A stretch of DNA of 64,000 nt from [Scytonema hofmanni] UTEX 2349. GTDB taxonomy: Bacteria; Cyanobacteriota; Cyanobacteriia; Cyanobacteriales; Nostocaceae. The DNA lies in assembly GCF_000582685.1 (NCBI RefSeq), contig NZ_KK073769.1, positions 776,421 through 840,420 on the forward strand, written 5' to 3'. Numbering within the stretch: position 1 is the first letter of the stretch; each line of letters opens with the position of its first letter. Under the pieces are notes generated by a model. It worked only from the letters and a program-made list of their open reading frames with translations. It searched no databases and was not told the origin of the DNA. Positions 35,640-44,741 of the stretch are shown here, one piece after another. The translations under genes and the position numbers were made by a program.

Positions 35640-36482
35640 TCATTTATTTCCACATAACAACCCAAATCGAATTAAACCACGTTCATAACCACGACTCATT
35701 AACCCCAGGGATAGCGCTCCAACAATAGTACTCCAACCCGATCGCAGTAATCCGAAAAATGCTTGGGGAGTGAACGCCGAATCAATAACTATATTCCAAA
35801 ATGGGGCGACAGCAATAGACCAATCAGCAGTGTGCATATTTTGTAATGGAAGTTTGCGAGCGATCGCTTCATACTCAGGCAAAGAAATCACATAAGGCAA
35901 ACAATACACCCGGTAAATATCCTGCAAATGCTTTTGCTCATCTTCACTCAGCGGTGACTCATCAATCGGACGATGACACCAAGTCACCATAATCAAAGTT
36001 CCACCCGGTTTTAGCACCCGATAACACTCTTGCATAAACTTGGCTTTATCTGGCATATGCTCGCCACTTTCTAGCGACCAAACCAAGTCAAAAGAATTGT
36101 CAGCAAAGGGCATTTCTTGAGCATTTGCTACCTGGAAATGACATCTACCACTCAAACCAGCTTCTTGAGCGCGTTCCGTGGCTCTAGCAGCTTGCACGGG
36201 ACTCAGAGTAATCCCTGTTGCCGAAGCATTAAACTTGTTTGCCAAGTACAGAGAACTACCACCAATTCCACAACCCACATCGAGGATATTCTCTGCTTGC
36301 TGCACTCCCGACCATTTGAGTATTTCTTCGATTAAGTCTATTTGCGCTTGACGGCGGTCTTTTTTCAGCTTTCCATCTGCACCATAATAGCCGTGGTGCA
36401 TATGTTCGCCCCAAATTTCTTCCCACAGACCGGAGGAAGCATCGTAAAACTGCTGAATTTGTTGGTAAAGTGTTGTACTCAT
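35640..36482 (-). CDS. Gamma-tocopherol methyltransferase
   Basis: 280 residues from MSTTLYQQIQQFYDASSGLW. It methylates gamma-tocopherol to alpha-tocopherol with SAM. The conserved WEEIWGEHMHHGYYG, the SAM motif ILDVGCGIGGSSLYLA, FDLVWSLESGEHMPDK and VLKPGGTLIMVTWCHR identify the tocopherol/MPBQ methyltransferase group; the opening sequence fits the cyanobacterial gamma-tocopherol enzyme best. There is no chloroplast-type transit peptide. A repeat-filled gap of about 150 bp separates it from the phytyltransferase gene, so an operon is possible. The two genes carry the committed and final steps of vitamin E synthesis. Confidence 0.88.
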   Translation of the reverse strand: MSTTLYQQIQQFYDASSGLWEEIWGEHMHHGYYGADGKLKKDRRQAQIDLIEEILKWSGVQQAENILDVGCGIGGSSLYLANKFNASATGITLSPVQAARATERAQEAGLSGRCHFQVANAQEMPFADNSFDLVWSLESGEHMPDKAKFMQECYRVLKPGGTLIMVTWCHRPIDESPLSEDEQKHLQDIYRVYCLPYVISLPEYEAIARKLPLQNMHTADWSIAVAPFWNIVIDSAFTPQAFFGLLRSGWSTIVGALSLGLMSRGYERGLIRFGLLCGNK

Positions 36483-36677
36483 GAATTTATTGGGCATTGG
36501 GCATTGGGCAATTGAAGAGGGGAAAAGGGGAAAGGGGAAATGCCCTAATCCCTAATCAAACATATTGGTAGGCTACCATGTGTGTTTTTAATTAAATAAG
36601 GGTATTTTTGTTTTCAGGGAGGGTCAGCCCTATTTATCCATGTTGTAAAAATTTAAATTTATAAATCTTACCTTGAT

Positions 36678-38012
36678 ATGACTGTTGCTCGCACAATTTG
36701 TTTGGGATTTCTGGCTGTAATTGCCGTGGGAACGATTTTACTGATGATGCCTTTTTCTACCAGCAATGGTACGTGGAATGACTTAATTGTGGCATTATTT
36801 ACTTCCACATCCGCAGTTTGCGTTACAGGTTTATCAGTAGTTGATCCTGGTACTTATTTTTCCTTTTGGGGACAGTTGTTTATTGCTTTACTAGCTCAAA
36901 TTGGCGGGTTAGGCTACATGACAACCACAACTTTTCTGATTTTGCTAATTGGGCGTAAGTTTGATTTGCGACATAAAATGGCGATTCAACAAGCTTTAGA
37001 CCGACCGGGAATGAGTGGTAGTACGCAAGTTATTCGCTCAATCATTGCTACAACTTTGATTTTTGAAATTACTGGGGCATTTTTACTTTTACCAGCTTTT
37101 GTTCCCAAGTATGGATGGAGTCAAGGACTTTGGTTAGCGATTTTTCATAGTATAAATGCTTGGAATAATGCCGGTTTTAGTTTGTTTAAAGATAACTTGA
37201 TTGGGTATCAGTCATCTTTTTTAGTAGTCTTTACCATCACAGGCTTGATTATCTTTGGCGGAATTGGTTATCAAGTAATTTTAGAAATGTATATTTGGTT
37301 AAGCGATCGCCTGAGTAAAAAAACAGAAAGATTAGTATTATCCTTAGATTTTAAAGTTGCTACAATCACCACAATCATACTTTTAATCTTAGGAACTATT
37401 GTATTCTTGGCTATAGAAATCAGAAATCCTCAAACCTTTGGTAATCTCAGTTTTCGCACCCAATTATTAGTTGCTTGGTTTCAATCAGTTACACCTCGAA
37501 CGGCTGGGTTTAACACTATTGATATTGGCAAGATGACAAATGCTGGTTTGTTTATTACGATTGCATTGATGTTTATTGGTGCAAGTCCGGGTGGTACGGG
37601 AGGGGGAATTAAAACAACAACTTTGCGAGTTCTTACTAGTTGTACAAAAACCATTCTTCAAGGAAAAGAAGAAGTTTTATTATACGATCGTAAAATAGCA
37701 ACATCTTTAATTTTCAAAGCAGTCGGTGTGTTAATAGGTTCAATAATAACCGTTATTATTTCTACACTTTTAATTAGCATCACCGATCCAAAATTGGATT
37801 TTATTCAGATTTTATTTGAAGTGGTGTCAGCGTTTGCTACAGTTGGTCTGTCTACAGGAATCACCGCAAATATAACTATACCTGCAAAGCTCATTTTAAT
37901 TATTACAATGTATATTGGAAGAGTCGGTGTTTTACTACTAATGTCAGCTTTATTAGGAGACCCCCGTCCCAGCAGAATTCACTATCCCGAAGAAAATTTA
38001 CTCGTGGGCTAG
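36678..38012 (+). CDS. ktrB: Na+-dependent K+ uptake channel subunit KtrB (TrkH/NtpJ family)
   Basis: 444 residues with eight core membrane helices and four pore loops. Filter Gly segments are visible in FTSTSAVCVTGLSV, SINAWNNAGFSLF, VTPRTAGFNTID and EVVSAFATVGLSTGIT. KGG-type signatures (GASPGGTGGGIKTTTLRVL) are typical of KtrB. It forms the membrane pore that imports K+ and helps with salt and osmotic shock. The regulatory KtrA gene follows 275 bp downstream on the same strand, the gap being filled by a MITE. Together they make a KtrAB system. Confidence 0.93.
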   Translation: MTVARTICLGFLAVIAVGTILLMMPFSTSNGTWNDLIVALFTSTSAVCVTGLSVVDPGTYFSFWGQLFIALLAQIGGLGYMTTTTFLILLIGRKFDLRHKMAIQQALDRPGMSGSTQVIRSIIATTLIFEITGAFLLLPAFVPKYGWSQGLWLAIFHSINAWNNAGFSLFKDNLIGYQSSFLVVFTITGLIIFGGIGYQVILEMYIWLSDRLSKKTERLVLSLDFKVATITTIILLILGTIVFLAIEIRNPQTFGNLSFRTQLLVAWFQSVTPRTAGFNTIDIGKMTNAGLFITIALMFIGASPGGTGGGIKTTTLRVLTSCTKTILQGKEEVLLYDRKIATSLIFKAVGVLIGSIITVIISTLLISITDPKLDFIQILFEVVSAFATVGLSTGITANITIPAKLILIITMYIGRVGVLLLMSALLGDPRPSRIHYPEENLLVG

Positions 38013-38037
38013 TTAGAAAAATCAGGAGAATAAATAA

Positions 38038-38150
38038 TAGACATCTCCATAAATTAAATATGCGTCATCCAGGACCCTTGTAGAGACGCGAAATTGAACT
38101 TGGTCTCGCTTCGCTAACGCGTCTCTACATTCTTTTTCACCAGATGTCTA
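38038..38150. mobile_element. MITE family 2 (TAGACATCT ends), copy 3, inserted between ktrB and ktrA
   Basis: TAGACATCTCCATAAATTAA at the left end and CACCAGATGTCTA at the right. The core ATGCGTCATCCAGGACCCTTG precedes a GTAGAGACGCGAA arm, here interrupted by a 19-bp insertion (TTGGTCTCGCTTCGCTA type) before the returning arm. It may have split an ancestral ktrBA transcript. Confidence 0.75.
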
Positions 38151-38287
38151 ATAACTAATGACTAATTAAATATATGTATACCAACTGATAAAATGTAACT
38201 TATTAGGCAATAAATAAAAATGTTCAACTTTTTCGGTAGAACTATTTATTGTCTTAGATATAGACAGGGAAAATAAGGAAAACATCT

Positions 38288-38983
38288 GTGAATCTGTCAT
38301 CGTTAGGTTTTTTTCGCAGTCTACGTCACGATAACCGCCAATTTGCCGTAATTGGCTTAGGTCGCTTTGGTCGCTCAGTATGTTCCACACTACATAAACT
38401 AGGCTACCAAGTACTGGCAACAGATATTAATGAAAAGCGGGTATCCGATGCATTGACAGAGCAACTAGTTGGTCATGCTTTGCAGTTAGACTCAACGGAA
38501 CCCGCAGCACTGAAAGAAGCTGGAATTTTTGAATTTGATACGGTAATTGTCGCAATAGGAAACTACGTTCAAGAAAGTATTATCACCACACTGAACGTCA
38601 AGGAGGGTGGTGTACCTCACGTAGTTGCTAAAGCCTCTAGTGAAGTTCACTGCAAGCTGTTGCGACGTGTGGGGGCAGATCATGTTGTATTTCCGGAGTT
38701 TGAAGCAGGTTCTGCGCTAGCGCGATCGCTCACCAAGCCTTCAATCTTAGATCGATTTGACCTTGACCCAGATAACAGCATTGTCGAAATTATTGTACCT
38801 GATGAATTTGATGGTAAAACTATTGCCGAACTTCAACTTCGTAACCGCTATGGGTTAAATTTGCTGGCAATGAGTCACAATGGTAAATTTATCATTAATC
38901 CTGACCCAAGTAAGCATCTAGAGCGCGGTTCAGCAATAGTAGTTATTGGCTGCAACAAAGATATTAATCGTTTGCCAATTTAA
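38288..38983 (+). CDS. ktrA: Regulatory NAD/ATP-binding subunit KtrA of the K+ uptake system
   Basis: 231 residues from a GTG start. The RCK_N Rossmann domain has GLGRFGRSVCSTLHKLGYQV and acidic ATDIN closing the nucleotide pocket. The RCK_C ligand domain follows from about residue 140 (VEIIVPDEFDGKTIAELQL, NPDPSKHLERGSAIVVIG). It forms a cytosolic octameric ring gating KtrB. The only start codon in the right place is GTG, after an AGGAAAACATCT leader. Its gene and ktrB are now separated by a MITE. Confidence 0.92.
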   Translation: MNLSSLGFFRSLRHDNRQFAVIGLGRFGRSVCSTLHKLGYQVLATDINEKRVSDALTEQLVGHALQLDSTEPAALKEAGIFEFDTVIVAIGNYVQESIITTLNVKEGGVPHVVAKASSEVHCKLLRRVGADHVVFPEFEAGSALARSLTKPSILDRFDLDPDNSIVEIIVPDEFDGKTIAELQLRNRYGLNLLAMSHNGKFIINPDPSKHLERGSAIVVIGCNKDINRLPI

Positions 38984-38995
38984 AAAATGGGAATA

Positions 38996-39072
38996 GGGCA
39001 TTGGGCATTGGGCATTGGGCATTGGGCATTGGGCATTGGGCATTGGGCATTGGGCATTGGGCATTGGGCATT
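38996..39072. repeat. Tandem array of GGGCATT, 11 exact copies
   Basis: Eleven perfect 7-bp units in a row (77 bp) with a degenerate twelfth (GGGAATT). Shorter versions occur at 18302-18320 within the helicase gene, at 36490 and at 40350-40460. Perfect identity suggests recent expansion by slippage. Confidence 0.97.
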
Positions 39073-39151
39073 GGGAATTAAAGAGGCTCGATTTTTGATG
39101 CGCGTTCTATATCTAATAGCATTCTTTCCATGCCCCATGCCCCATTACCTA

Positions 39152-40276
39152 TTACCCATTCCCACCCACGTTCGCAGGAGTTTGTAGAGGCGTTTCTGGT
39201 AGATTTGGCATTTCTGGCGGTAAAATGGGCTGTTGTTCAACTGAAACTGGTACATCCCCAGGATTGCTTTGTGTTTCGGTTGGAGAAGTTTCTGGTTGAT
39301 TTGGTGTTTCCGAGGGAATTGAGGTTTGAGTAACTTCAGGTTGGCTTTTCTTTTCGGCAATTTGCAGCATTAGTTGCTCAACCTTATTAGCTTCTGGAAG
39401 GTTGCCTAATTCGCGGTATTCATTGCGAGCGCGTTTAAATGCTGCATTAGCTTTGCTCATTTCGCCTTGATTGTAGAAAGTTACTCCCAAGTTGTAATAA
39501 GCTAAAGCATTCTTCGGATTTTGACTAAGTGCTTGCTTGTAAGCAGTAACAGCCTCTGAAGCTTGACCAACACTTGCTAGCAGACTGCCCAGATTAGAGT
39601 AAGCGATCGCATTTTGAGGATTTAGCTTTATCGCTTGACGATAAGCGACGATCGCTTGGGGTATTTCATCTTGCTGTTGTAAGGCGATCGCTAAGTTAAA
39701 ATATGCATTGGCATTACTACTATCAAGATTTATTGCTTGCTGATATTCGGCGATCGCTTCTTTTAGCTCACCTTGTTCATAGAGTGCCAATCCCAAGTTA
39801 TAATGTGCTGCAACCATTGTTGGTTCTATCACCAACGCTTGGCGATAAGCAGTAATTGCCGGTTCTTTTTGTCCTTGTTTTTGGAAGGCTAAAGCTAGGT
39901 TATAATAAGCCTCACCCAAATTAGGATTTATCCTAATCGCTTCTGCATACTCTTGCACTGCTGCTTCCAACCGATTTTGTTGTAAAAAAATATTACCCAA
40001 GTAATTGCGTGCCAGCCCCAAATTTGGATCTCGCTGCAACGCTTGACGAAAGGCATATTCAGCACTCAATAAATCATTGCGGTTATAGCGCGTCACTCCC
40101 TGCTGGTAATAACTAGCTGCTTCTAAATCTTGAGTGACAACATTTTCCTGGGCAAGCACCTTGCTTCCTGGTAAAGTAAATGTTGATGTCATAAGCAGCA
40201 AAAACCCAGAAGAAGAAAGCAGCACCATTTTGGAGGTGCAAACAAACCGCTGACAAAGTTGATATTTTTTAAACAT
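39152..40276 (-). CDS. Secreted TPR-repeat protein
   Basis: 375 residues from MFKKYQLCQRFVCTSKMVLL, which opens a signal peptide ending near SKVLAQ. Upstream in-frame ATGs would add residues (such as PHAPCPLPDAPCPML) translated from repeat DNA and are rejected. It has about eight tandem TPR units from residue 50 to 300 (SYYQQGVTRYNRNDLLSAEY, ARNYLGNIFLQQNRLEAAV, EAYYNLALAFQKQGQKEPAI). The C-terminal 70 residues are Pro/Thr/Gln/Glu-rich and disordered. It is probably a periplasmic or outer-membrane scaffold; partners are unknown. Confidence 0.85.
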   Translation of the reverse strand: MFKKYQLCQRFVCTSKMVLLSSSGFLLLMTSTFTLPGSKVLAQENVVTQDLEAASYYQQGVTRYNRNDLLSAEYAFRQALQRDPNLGLARNYLGNIFLQQNRLEAAVQEYAEAIRINPNLGEAYYNLALAFQKQGQKEPAITAYRQALVIEPTMVAAHYNLGLALYEQGELKEAIAEYQQAINLDSSNANAYFNLAIALQQQDEIPQAIVAYRQAIKLNPQNAIAYSNLGSLLASVGQASEAVTAYKQALSQNPKNALAYYNLGVTFYNQGEMSKANAAFKRARNEYRELGNLPEANKVEQLMLQIAEKKSQPEVTQTSIPSETPNQPETSPTETQSNPGDVPVSVEQQPILPPEMPNLPETPLQTPANVGGNG

Positions 40277-40471
40277 GAATGGTATACCTGGACTTATTGT
40301 TAAAGGCTTATAAGTCAGAGTACCCACCATCAAAGAGAAAATTAACATCGGGCATGGGGCATCGGGCAATGGGCATGGGGCATGGGGCATGGGGCATCGT
40401 CCCTTTGTGAAATACGCGATCGCTTCTTTTTATTCCCATTGCCCATTGCCCATTGCCCAATGCCCAATTCC

Positions 40472-41680
40472 CTAATTTCTTGCTTCTGGCAAAATGAGCA
40501 TTGCATCACCGAAGGAATAAAAGCGATATTGAGAAGCGATCGCTTGCTGATATATATTTAATAATCTTTCCCGACCAATTAAAGCACTCACCAGCATCAG
40601 TAAACTAGAACGTGGCAAATGAAAATTGGTAATTAAACCATCAACCACTTGCCATTCATAGCCTGGATAAATAAATAAGTCTGTCTTGCCGGAAAATGGC
40701 TGCAAATTGCCAGATTTAGCCGCTCCTTCTAAAGCACGCGTTACCGTTGTTCCCACAGCAATAATCCGACCGCCAGATGCTTTTGTAGCGCGAATTTGCT
40801 CTACTGTTTCCGGGGGGACTTGAATAAATTCTTCATGCATTTTGTGAGTAATAACATTCTCCACTTCCACCGGGCGAAAGGTACCCACGCCTACATGCAA
40901 AGTTATAAAAGCTTGATTAATGCCGCGATCGCGCAAGCGCTGCAATAATTCCGGTGTAAAATGTAGCCCAGCTGTCGGAGCTGCGATCGCTCCTGGATGT
41001 TGAGCATAAACTGTTTGATATTGTTCGCTTTGGGCTTTGGATTGTGTGATGTAAGGTGGCAAAGGTACTTCACCATACACATCCAACAATTCCACTAAAG
41101 AAACTCCCTCCGGCAAATCAAATTGCAACAGACGTCCCCCAGTTGCTTCATCCGTCTCCAGAACTGTAGCAGTCAGGGAAGAGGAGATGGGGATGGGGGG
41201 AGGGGGGGAGGATGAGGAAGAAATTTCTCCTTGTCCCCCTTGTCCCCCTTGTCCCCCCACTCCTCCACTCCCCCACTCCTCCAATCCCCTTGCTGCAAAA
41301 ATAATCTCTGCACCCACTTTGAAGCGTTTTCCAGGCTTGACTAAAGCTAACCAACAGTTGTGGTGTCGTTCTTCTAACAACAATACTTCTATTTCTGCGC
41401 CAGTGGATTTATGACCATATAACCGCGCTGGCAGAACCCGCGTATTATTCATAACCAGCAGATCCCCTGAGTGTAATAGCTCCGGTAAATCACGAAATAT
41501 GTGGTCTAAAGGTGCTGAATATTTGCCTGTGTTAGGAGAATTTACTAATAAAAGCCGGGAGGTATCTCTAGGAAGTGCTGGATTTTGAGCAATCAGTTCT
41601 TGAGGTAATTCATAATCATACCCAGCTAATGAACGATCTAAGTCAATGTTTTGTACTTCCTGGCTAAAAGTTGAATTCAT
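40472..41680 (-). CDS. queA: S-adenosylmethionine:tRNA ribosyltransferase-isomerase
   Basis: QueA builds epoxyqueuosine in the wobble position of GUN tRNAs by transferring the ribose of SAM to preQ1. Family blocks are YDYELPQELIAQNPALPRDT, VMNNTRVLPARLYG, HPGAIAAPTAGLHFTPELL, HVGVGTFRPVEVENV and FITLHVGVGTF/TNFHLPRSSLLMLVSA. About residues 139-170 (GGQGGQGGQGE, then SSSSSPPPP) are translated from a 9-bp TTGTCCCCC repeat and flanking low-complexity DNA, so the protein is about 30 residues longer than relatives. The start at MNSTFSQ is favoured over one 27 bp earlier, but both lack clear ribosome sites. Confidence 0.93.
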   Translation of the reverse strand: MNSTFSQEVQNIDLDRSLAGYDYELPQELIAQNPALPRDTSRLLLVNSPNTGKYSAPLDHIFRDLPELLHSGDLLVMNNTRVLPARLYGHKSTGAEIEVLLLEERHHNCWLALVKPGKRFKVGAEIIFAARGLEEWGSGGVGGQGGQGGQGEISSSSSPPPPIPISSSLTATVLETDEATGGRLLQFDLPEGVSLVELLDVYGEVPLPPYITQSKAQSEQYQTVYAQHPGAIAAPTAGLHFTPELLQRLRDRGINQAFITLHVGVGTFRPVEVENVITHKMHEEFIQVPPETVEQIRATKASGGRIIAVGTTVTRALEGAAKSGNLQPFSGKTDLFIYPGYEWQVVDGLITNFHLPRSSLLMLVSALIGRERLLNIYQQAIASQYRFYSFGDAMLILPEARN

Positions 41681-41914
41681 ATTGCTTACTGCGGGTATGA
41701 GGTGCATCTATCTAAAGATAGTTTTATTTTATTAAAAGCGATCGCTTAATTTCGTCCCTAAATTTTACGATGGATACTATTGAGTAACACCTAAACAAGA
41801 ATATAAAAATTGGGTAAACCTCCCCATCGAAAAACGGGGGCTTTTACCCTAGCCAACAGTCCGGTCATCTATAAATATAGAAGTATATGATTGGCTTTGA
41901 TCCCAAGCACCAAG

Positions 41915-42304
41915 ATGGAATATTTGTATTACCTGGCAAATGCCAGTTTAACTCTAAGGGTGGTTCAGCACCTGCACGGCAGACCCCAGACACCTGTTTC
42001 ATTCGTTACCGTCATTCATCAGATTGATGGCTGGGTGGTTAGGGTAAAACTAAAAGGTAATGTTACACCTCAAGAAGATGGCGATTTTCGAGCTTTCTTC
42101 AGTGAGTTAGGAATTAGTTACGACCCACCAATGCGAGTGCAAATGGCGCTTTGGAGTTTGGAAGCAGGGCAGTGTCCTGTTGATGTGATGCGTCGCTATC
42201 AGGTAGCAATAGTTTCTCATGGAAACCCAGAGAAAGAAGAAATTGAAGCGTTTAGACAACAGTTTGTCCGGGGACTGGGCTACTGTCCAGAAACGTTAGC
42301 GTAA
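41915..42304 (+). CDS. Conserved hypothetical protein, about 129 residues
   Basis: I do not recognise the family. From the ATG the protein begins MEYLYYLANASLTLRVVQHL; a TTG start 24 bp earlier is also open. It has a beta strand pair (VSFVTVIHQIDGWVVRVKL), an acidic linker with Pro, then alpha segments (VQMALWSLEAG, EEIEAFRQQFVRGLG). There is no signal peptide and no membrane helix. The composition and clear codon use suggest a real gene; the next gene is convergent beyond a MITE. It could be a small cyanobacterial regulatory protein, but that is only a guess. Confidence 0.65.
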   Translation: MEYLYYLANASLTLRVVQHLHGRPQTPVSFVTVIHQIDGWVVRVKLKGNVTPQEDGDFRAFFSELGISYDPPMRVQMALWSLEAGQCPVDVMRRYQVAIVSHGNPEKEEIEAFRQQFVRGLGYCPETLA

Positions 42305-42382
42305 TTCCATATTACTAAATTAATATTGCAAATAATTGTGGCTAATAGCTGCTTGTGGGAAAAGCTATTAGCCATTAGTTAT

Positions 42383-42477
42383 TAGACATCGACCGCTATG
42401 CTTATGATGCGTTACCACAAAGCCAAGAGACGTAGCACTGCTACGTCTCTACATTGATTTTCAATTTCGCGTGTCTA
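42383..42477. mobile_element. MITE family 2 (TAGACATCT ends), copy 4
   Basis: Begins TAGACATCGACC and ends GCGTGTCTA. The core carries ATGCGTTACCACAAAGCC then AGAGACGTAGCACTGCTACGTCTC. The most diverged copy. It fills the gap between the hypothetical gene and yraN. Confidence 0.65.
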
Positions 42478-42484
42478 TTGTGAT

Positions 42485-42961
42485 TTAGCTATTTAAATCG
42501 AAAGCTGCGGGAATGTATTCTTGCAACGTTAAGTGATATACTCCATTTGAGGAATTAGCTAAAACTTCAGAGCTAGCCATAACCGAATCCGGCAATTTTT
42601 TTGAGATTCGCTGACAGTGTACTATAGCAACATCAAATCGGCAAGCATAATCCGCTCTCTCAGGATACTCTGATAAAAATATCTGCGCTGTACGCCAAAG
42701 TTTTGCTTGCTTTTGTCGAGTGATAGCGCTTCTTCCCCCTGCATCCCAATTACCAGAACTGCGAGTTTTGACTTCAATAAATGCCAGCATCAAGTTATCT
42801 GCTTTCCCGTTCTCAAATTGGGCAATGATGTCAATTTCTCCCCAACGACAAGAAAAGCGACGATGGAGAACGATCCAACTATTGGATTGTAACCATTGCG
42901 CTACTAAGTCTTCTCCTAAAGTACCGATATCGGGATAATGAGATGAAGGAAGATTCGCCAT
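42485..42961 (-). CDS. yraN: YraN family protein (UPF0102), predicted Holliday-junction-resolvase-like nuclease
   Basis: 158 residues. GTLGEDLVAQWLQSNSWIVL, RFSCRWGEIDIIAQFENG and AFIEVKTRSSGNWDAGG form the PD-(D/E)XK core (Glu, Asp, Glu-x-Lys) expected for UPF0102, followed by KQAKLWRTAQIFL and ACRFDVAIVHC. The role is unproven, presumably in DNA processing. The start is very close to the divergently transcribed pentapeptide gene, so the two share a short promoter region. Confidence 0.88.
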   Translation of the reverse strand: MANLPSSHYPDIGTLGEDLVAQWLQSNSWIVLHRRFSCRWGEIDIIAQFENGKADNLMLAFIEVKTRSSGNWDAGGRSAITRQKQAKLWRTAQIFLSEYPERADYACRFDVAIVHCQRISKKLPDSVMASSEVLANSSNGVYHLTLQEYIPAAFDLNS

Positions 42962-42975
42962 TGGTTAAAAATAGC

Positions 42976-43548
42976 ATGAATTCTATAAGTAGCGATCGCA
43001 TAACAATTGCTTTTACCAAATCTCCAACTCAGCTAGGGTTGCAGGGTAAAACACTAAATCACATTTGGGCAAGCATACTCAGTTTATTGCTTTGGCTATC
43101 AGTTTCCATCACGGCATGTTTCTATTTTGTGCCAAACGCTTTGGCGCTAGAATATAACAAAGAAATTCTGATCCAAGCTGATTTCTCAAAACGTGATTTA
43201 ACAGATTCTAGCTTTACTAAAGCTAATCTGCGCTATAGCAACTTTAACCATTCTAATTTACGCGGTGTCAGCTTTTTTGCGGCAAATCTAGAGTCGGTAA
43301 ATTTAGAGGGTGCCGATCTCACAAATGCGACTCTAGACTCAGCTCGTTTGATAAAAGCGAATTTGACAAATGCGGTATTAGAAGGTGCGTTTGCCGCTAA
43401 CGCTAAATTTGATGGTGCGATTATTGACGGGGCAGATTTTACTGATGTACTGCTGCGTCGGGATGAGCAAAACAAACTTTGCAAAATTGCCAAAGGTACA
43501 AATCCCACAACGGGACGGAATACCCGCGATACTTTGTTTTGTTCGTAA
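42976..43548 (+). CDS. Secreted or lumenal pentapeptide-repeat protein
   Basis: 190 residues from MNSISSDRITIAFTK. A membrane helix or signal segment (IWASILSLLLWLSVSITACF, about 33-52) precedes a right-handed quadrilateral beta-helix of A(D/N)LXX pentapeptides (LRYSNFNHSNLRGVSFFAANLE and onward). The C-terminus RDEQNKLCKIAKGTNPTTGR with a final CS tail resembles cyanobacterial lumenal pentapeptide proteins. The function of such proteins is not known. An ATG 33 bp upstream would overlap yraN. I chose the later one because the added residues match nothing. Confidence 0.82.
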   Translation: MNSISSDRITIAFTKSPTQLGLQGKTLNHIWASILSLLLWLSVSITACFYFVPNALALEYNKEILIQADFSKRDLTDSSFTKANLRYSNFNHSNLRGVSFFAANLESVNLEGADLTNATLDSARLIKANLTNAVLEGAFAANAKFDGAIIDGADFTDVLLRRDEQNKLCKIAKGTNPTTGRNTRDTLFCS

Positions 43549-44197
43549 ACAAAGTTAATAGTAACGTGCGTCGTGAGGGTCAAGTGATCCTCACATTACT
43601 TTTAGGACACAAGTTTCAACAAAAGTCTAACTTAGTTTTCCGCCACTTTGACAACAGTAAAGTGTATGGGAAACACCGCTTCTAAAAATCTATGCAAATC
43701 TATCCCTTAAGAAAATCTGCACAAACCGAACTTAACGGTTTATGTTCTGCCCTCTTACAAACTTTGGCGGGACGGAAACCGACCCCGCCAAGTTTGCGCT
43801 ATATCAAGTGTCTTACAACTTGCTCAATCGAGCTTGACCTGATACTCCCAGTTAGAGACCATCAATGGTGGTTGATGAAGGACGGTATTGTATTATATTT
43901 TTTGAAGATTAGTTCGTGTTAAGTGTTTGTTTGATTTTCACACCAACTAAGCTTTGACAACTCGCACTAATCAGGCGCAGTCTTATTATATCGCACTCAT
44001 CCTAATTTACACAGAATTAGCTCTTTTAATTCTAGATAATTCTATGTATTAGGAACGCAGCAAACAGCCCTGCATTCTTAGCTGTCTTTTTCCGGTACAG
44101 TGGCTTTTTGTCAAATATCCAGGGATAGATATTTAAAACAACTTCTTGTTAAGTTTTATGACAATTGAGGTAGGTGTGTGTTAGCTTACACAAAACT
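43549..44197. other. 649-bp region without a confirmed gene
   Basis: The first 130 bp (to 43685) can be read as a diverged fragment in another frame (VRREGQVILTLLLGHKF, ending VYGKHRF) that might be the tail of a lost gene. A 76-codon plus-strand frame follows at 43692-43922 with no ribosome site; I could not assign it. The rest is AT-rich and featureless. Confidence 0.35.
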
Positions 44198-44434
44198 TTA
44201 AACTACAGCTTCTTTTTTCTGACAATCAAAAACTACCATCAAGGTGATGTCAGGTGTTAGTTGGCGTAAAAGCCGCAAATGACCTTCTGCATCAGACCGA
44301 TTGCGGAATCGAGCGACAATCTCCTGTTGCGTATCTGGAAGCAAACGAGCAACAGCCCAAGAACTAAGACGCTTTTTGTAAGCGATCGCACCAGAAGAAG
44401 AGACGGAATCGCTGCAATCTGTATTTTGTAGCAT
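44198..44434 (-). CDS. Hypothetical protein of 78 residues
   Basis: Not a family I can name. A polar Ser-rich start (MLQNTDCSDSVSSSG) is followed by a compact basic region (AYKKRLSSWAVARLLPDTQQ, IVARFRNRSDAEGHLRLL) and a C-terminal strand ITLMVVFDCQKKE. It has an AAGGAT-type ribosome site 12-15 nt before the ATG. It is likely a cytosolic small protein. An upstream 9-bp hairpin (44467-44504) might affect its leader. Confidence 0.6.
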   Translation of the reverse strand: MLQNTDCSDSVSSSGAIAYKKRLSSWAVARLLPDTQQEIVARFRNRSDAEGHLRLLRQLTPDITLMVVFDCQKKEAVV

Positions 44435-44466
44435 GATATATGTTATCCTTTTGTGTTGGAGCCAAG

Positions 44467-44509
44467 GGCGTTAGTAAGTCTCTTGGCGGGGATGGACTAA
44501 CGCCTTTTT
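44467..44509 (+). terminator. Hairpin plus T-tract (possible plus-strand terminator)
   Basis: GGCGTTAGT (44467) pairs with ACTAACGCC (44496) and is followed by five T. On the plus strand it fits an intrinsic terminator with a long loop; on the minus strand it sits in the leader of the 78-residue gene. The loop itself is G/C-rich (CTCTTGGCGGGGATGG). Confidence 0.45.
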
Positions 44510-44741
44510 AAATGATGCTCCCACTTGGATATCACAGTAATTCTAGATTGTCAACGGCACCCTCGCCACTTTAATAATTGATGAAAGCGAGAATTTTTAC
44601 AACCAGGTGCGACTTTCAATTACTTAAGTAAGTCAACGTTCATTAAATATAAAACCTGCGTAGGGTAGGCTATAGTAAGCCGTAACACACCCTACATTCT
44701 CACAATGACAATTAAGAGCGTTTTGTTCAGCAACGCTCTGA

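Noticed and set aside
43692..43922. 76-codon plus-strand frame after the pentapeptide gene
   Set aside because: No ribosome site and no recognised features; kept only as part of the description of the gap.
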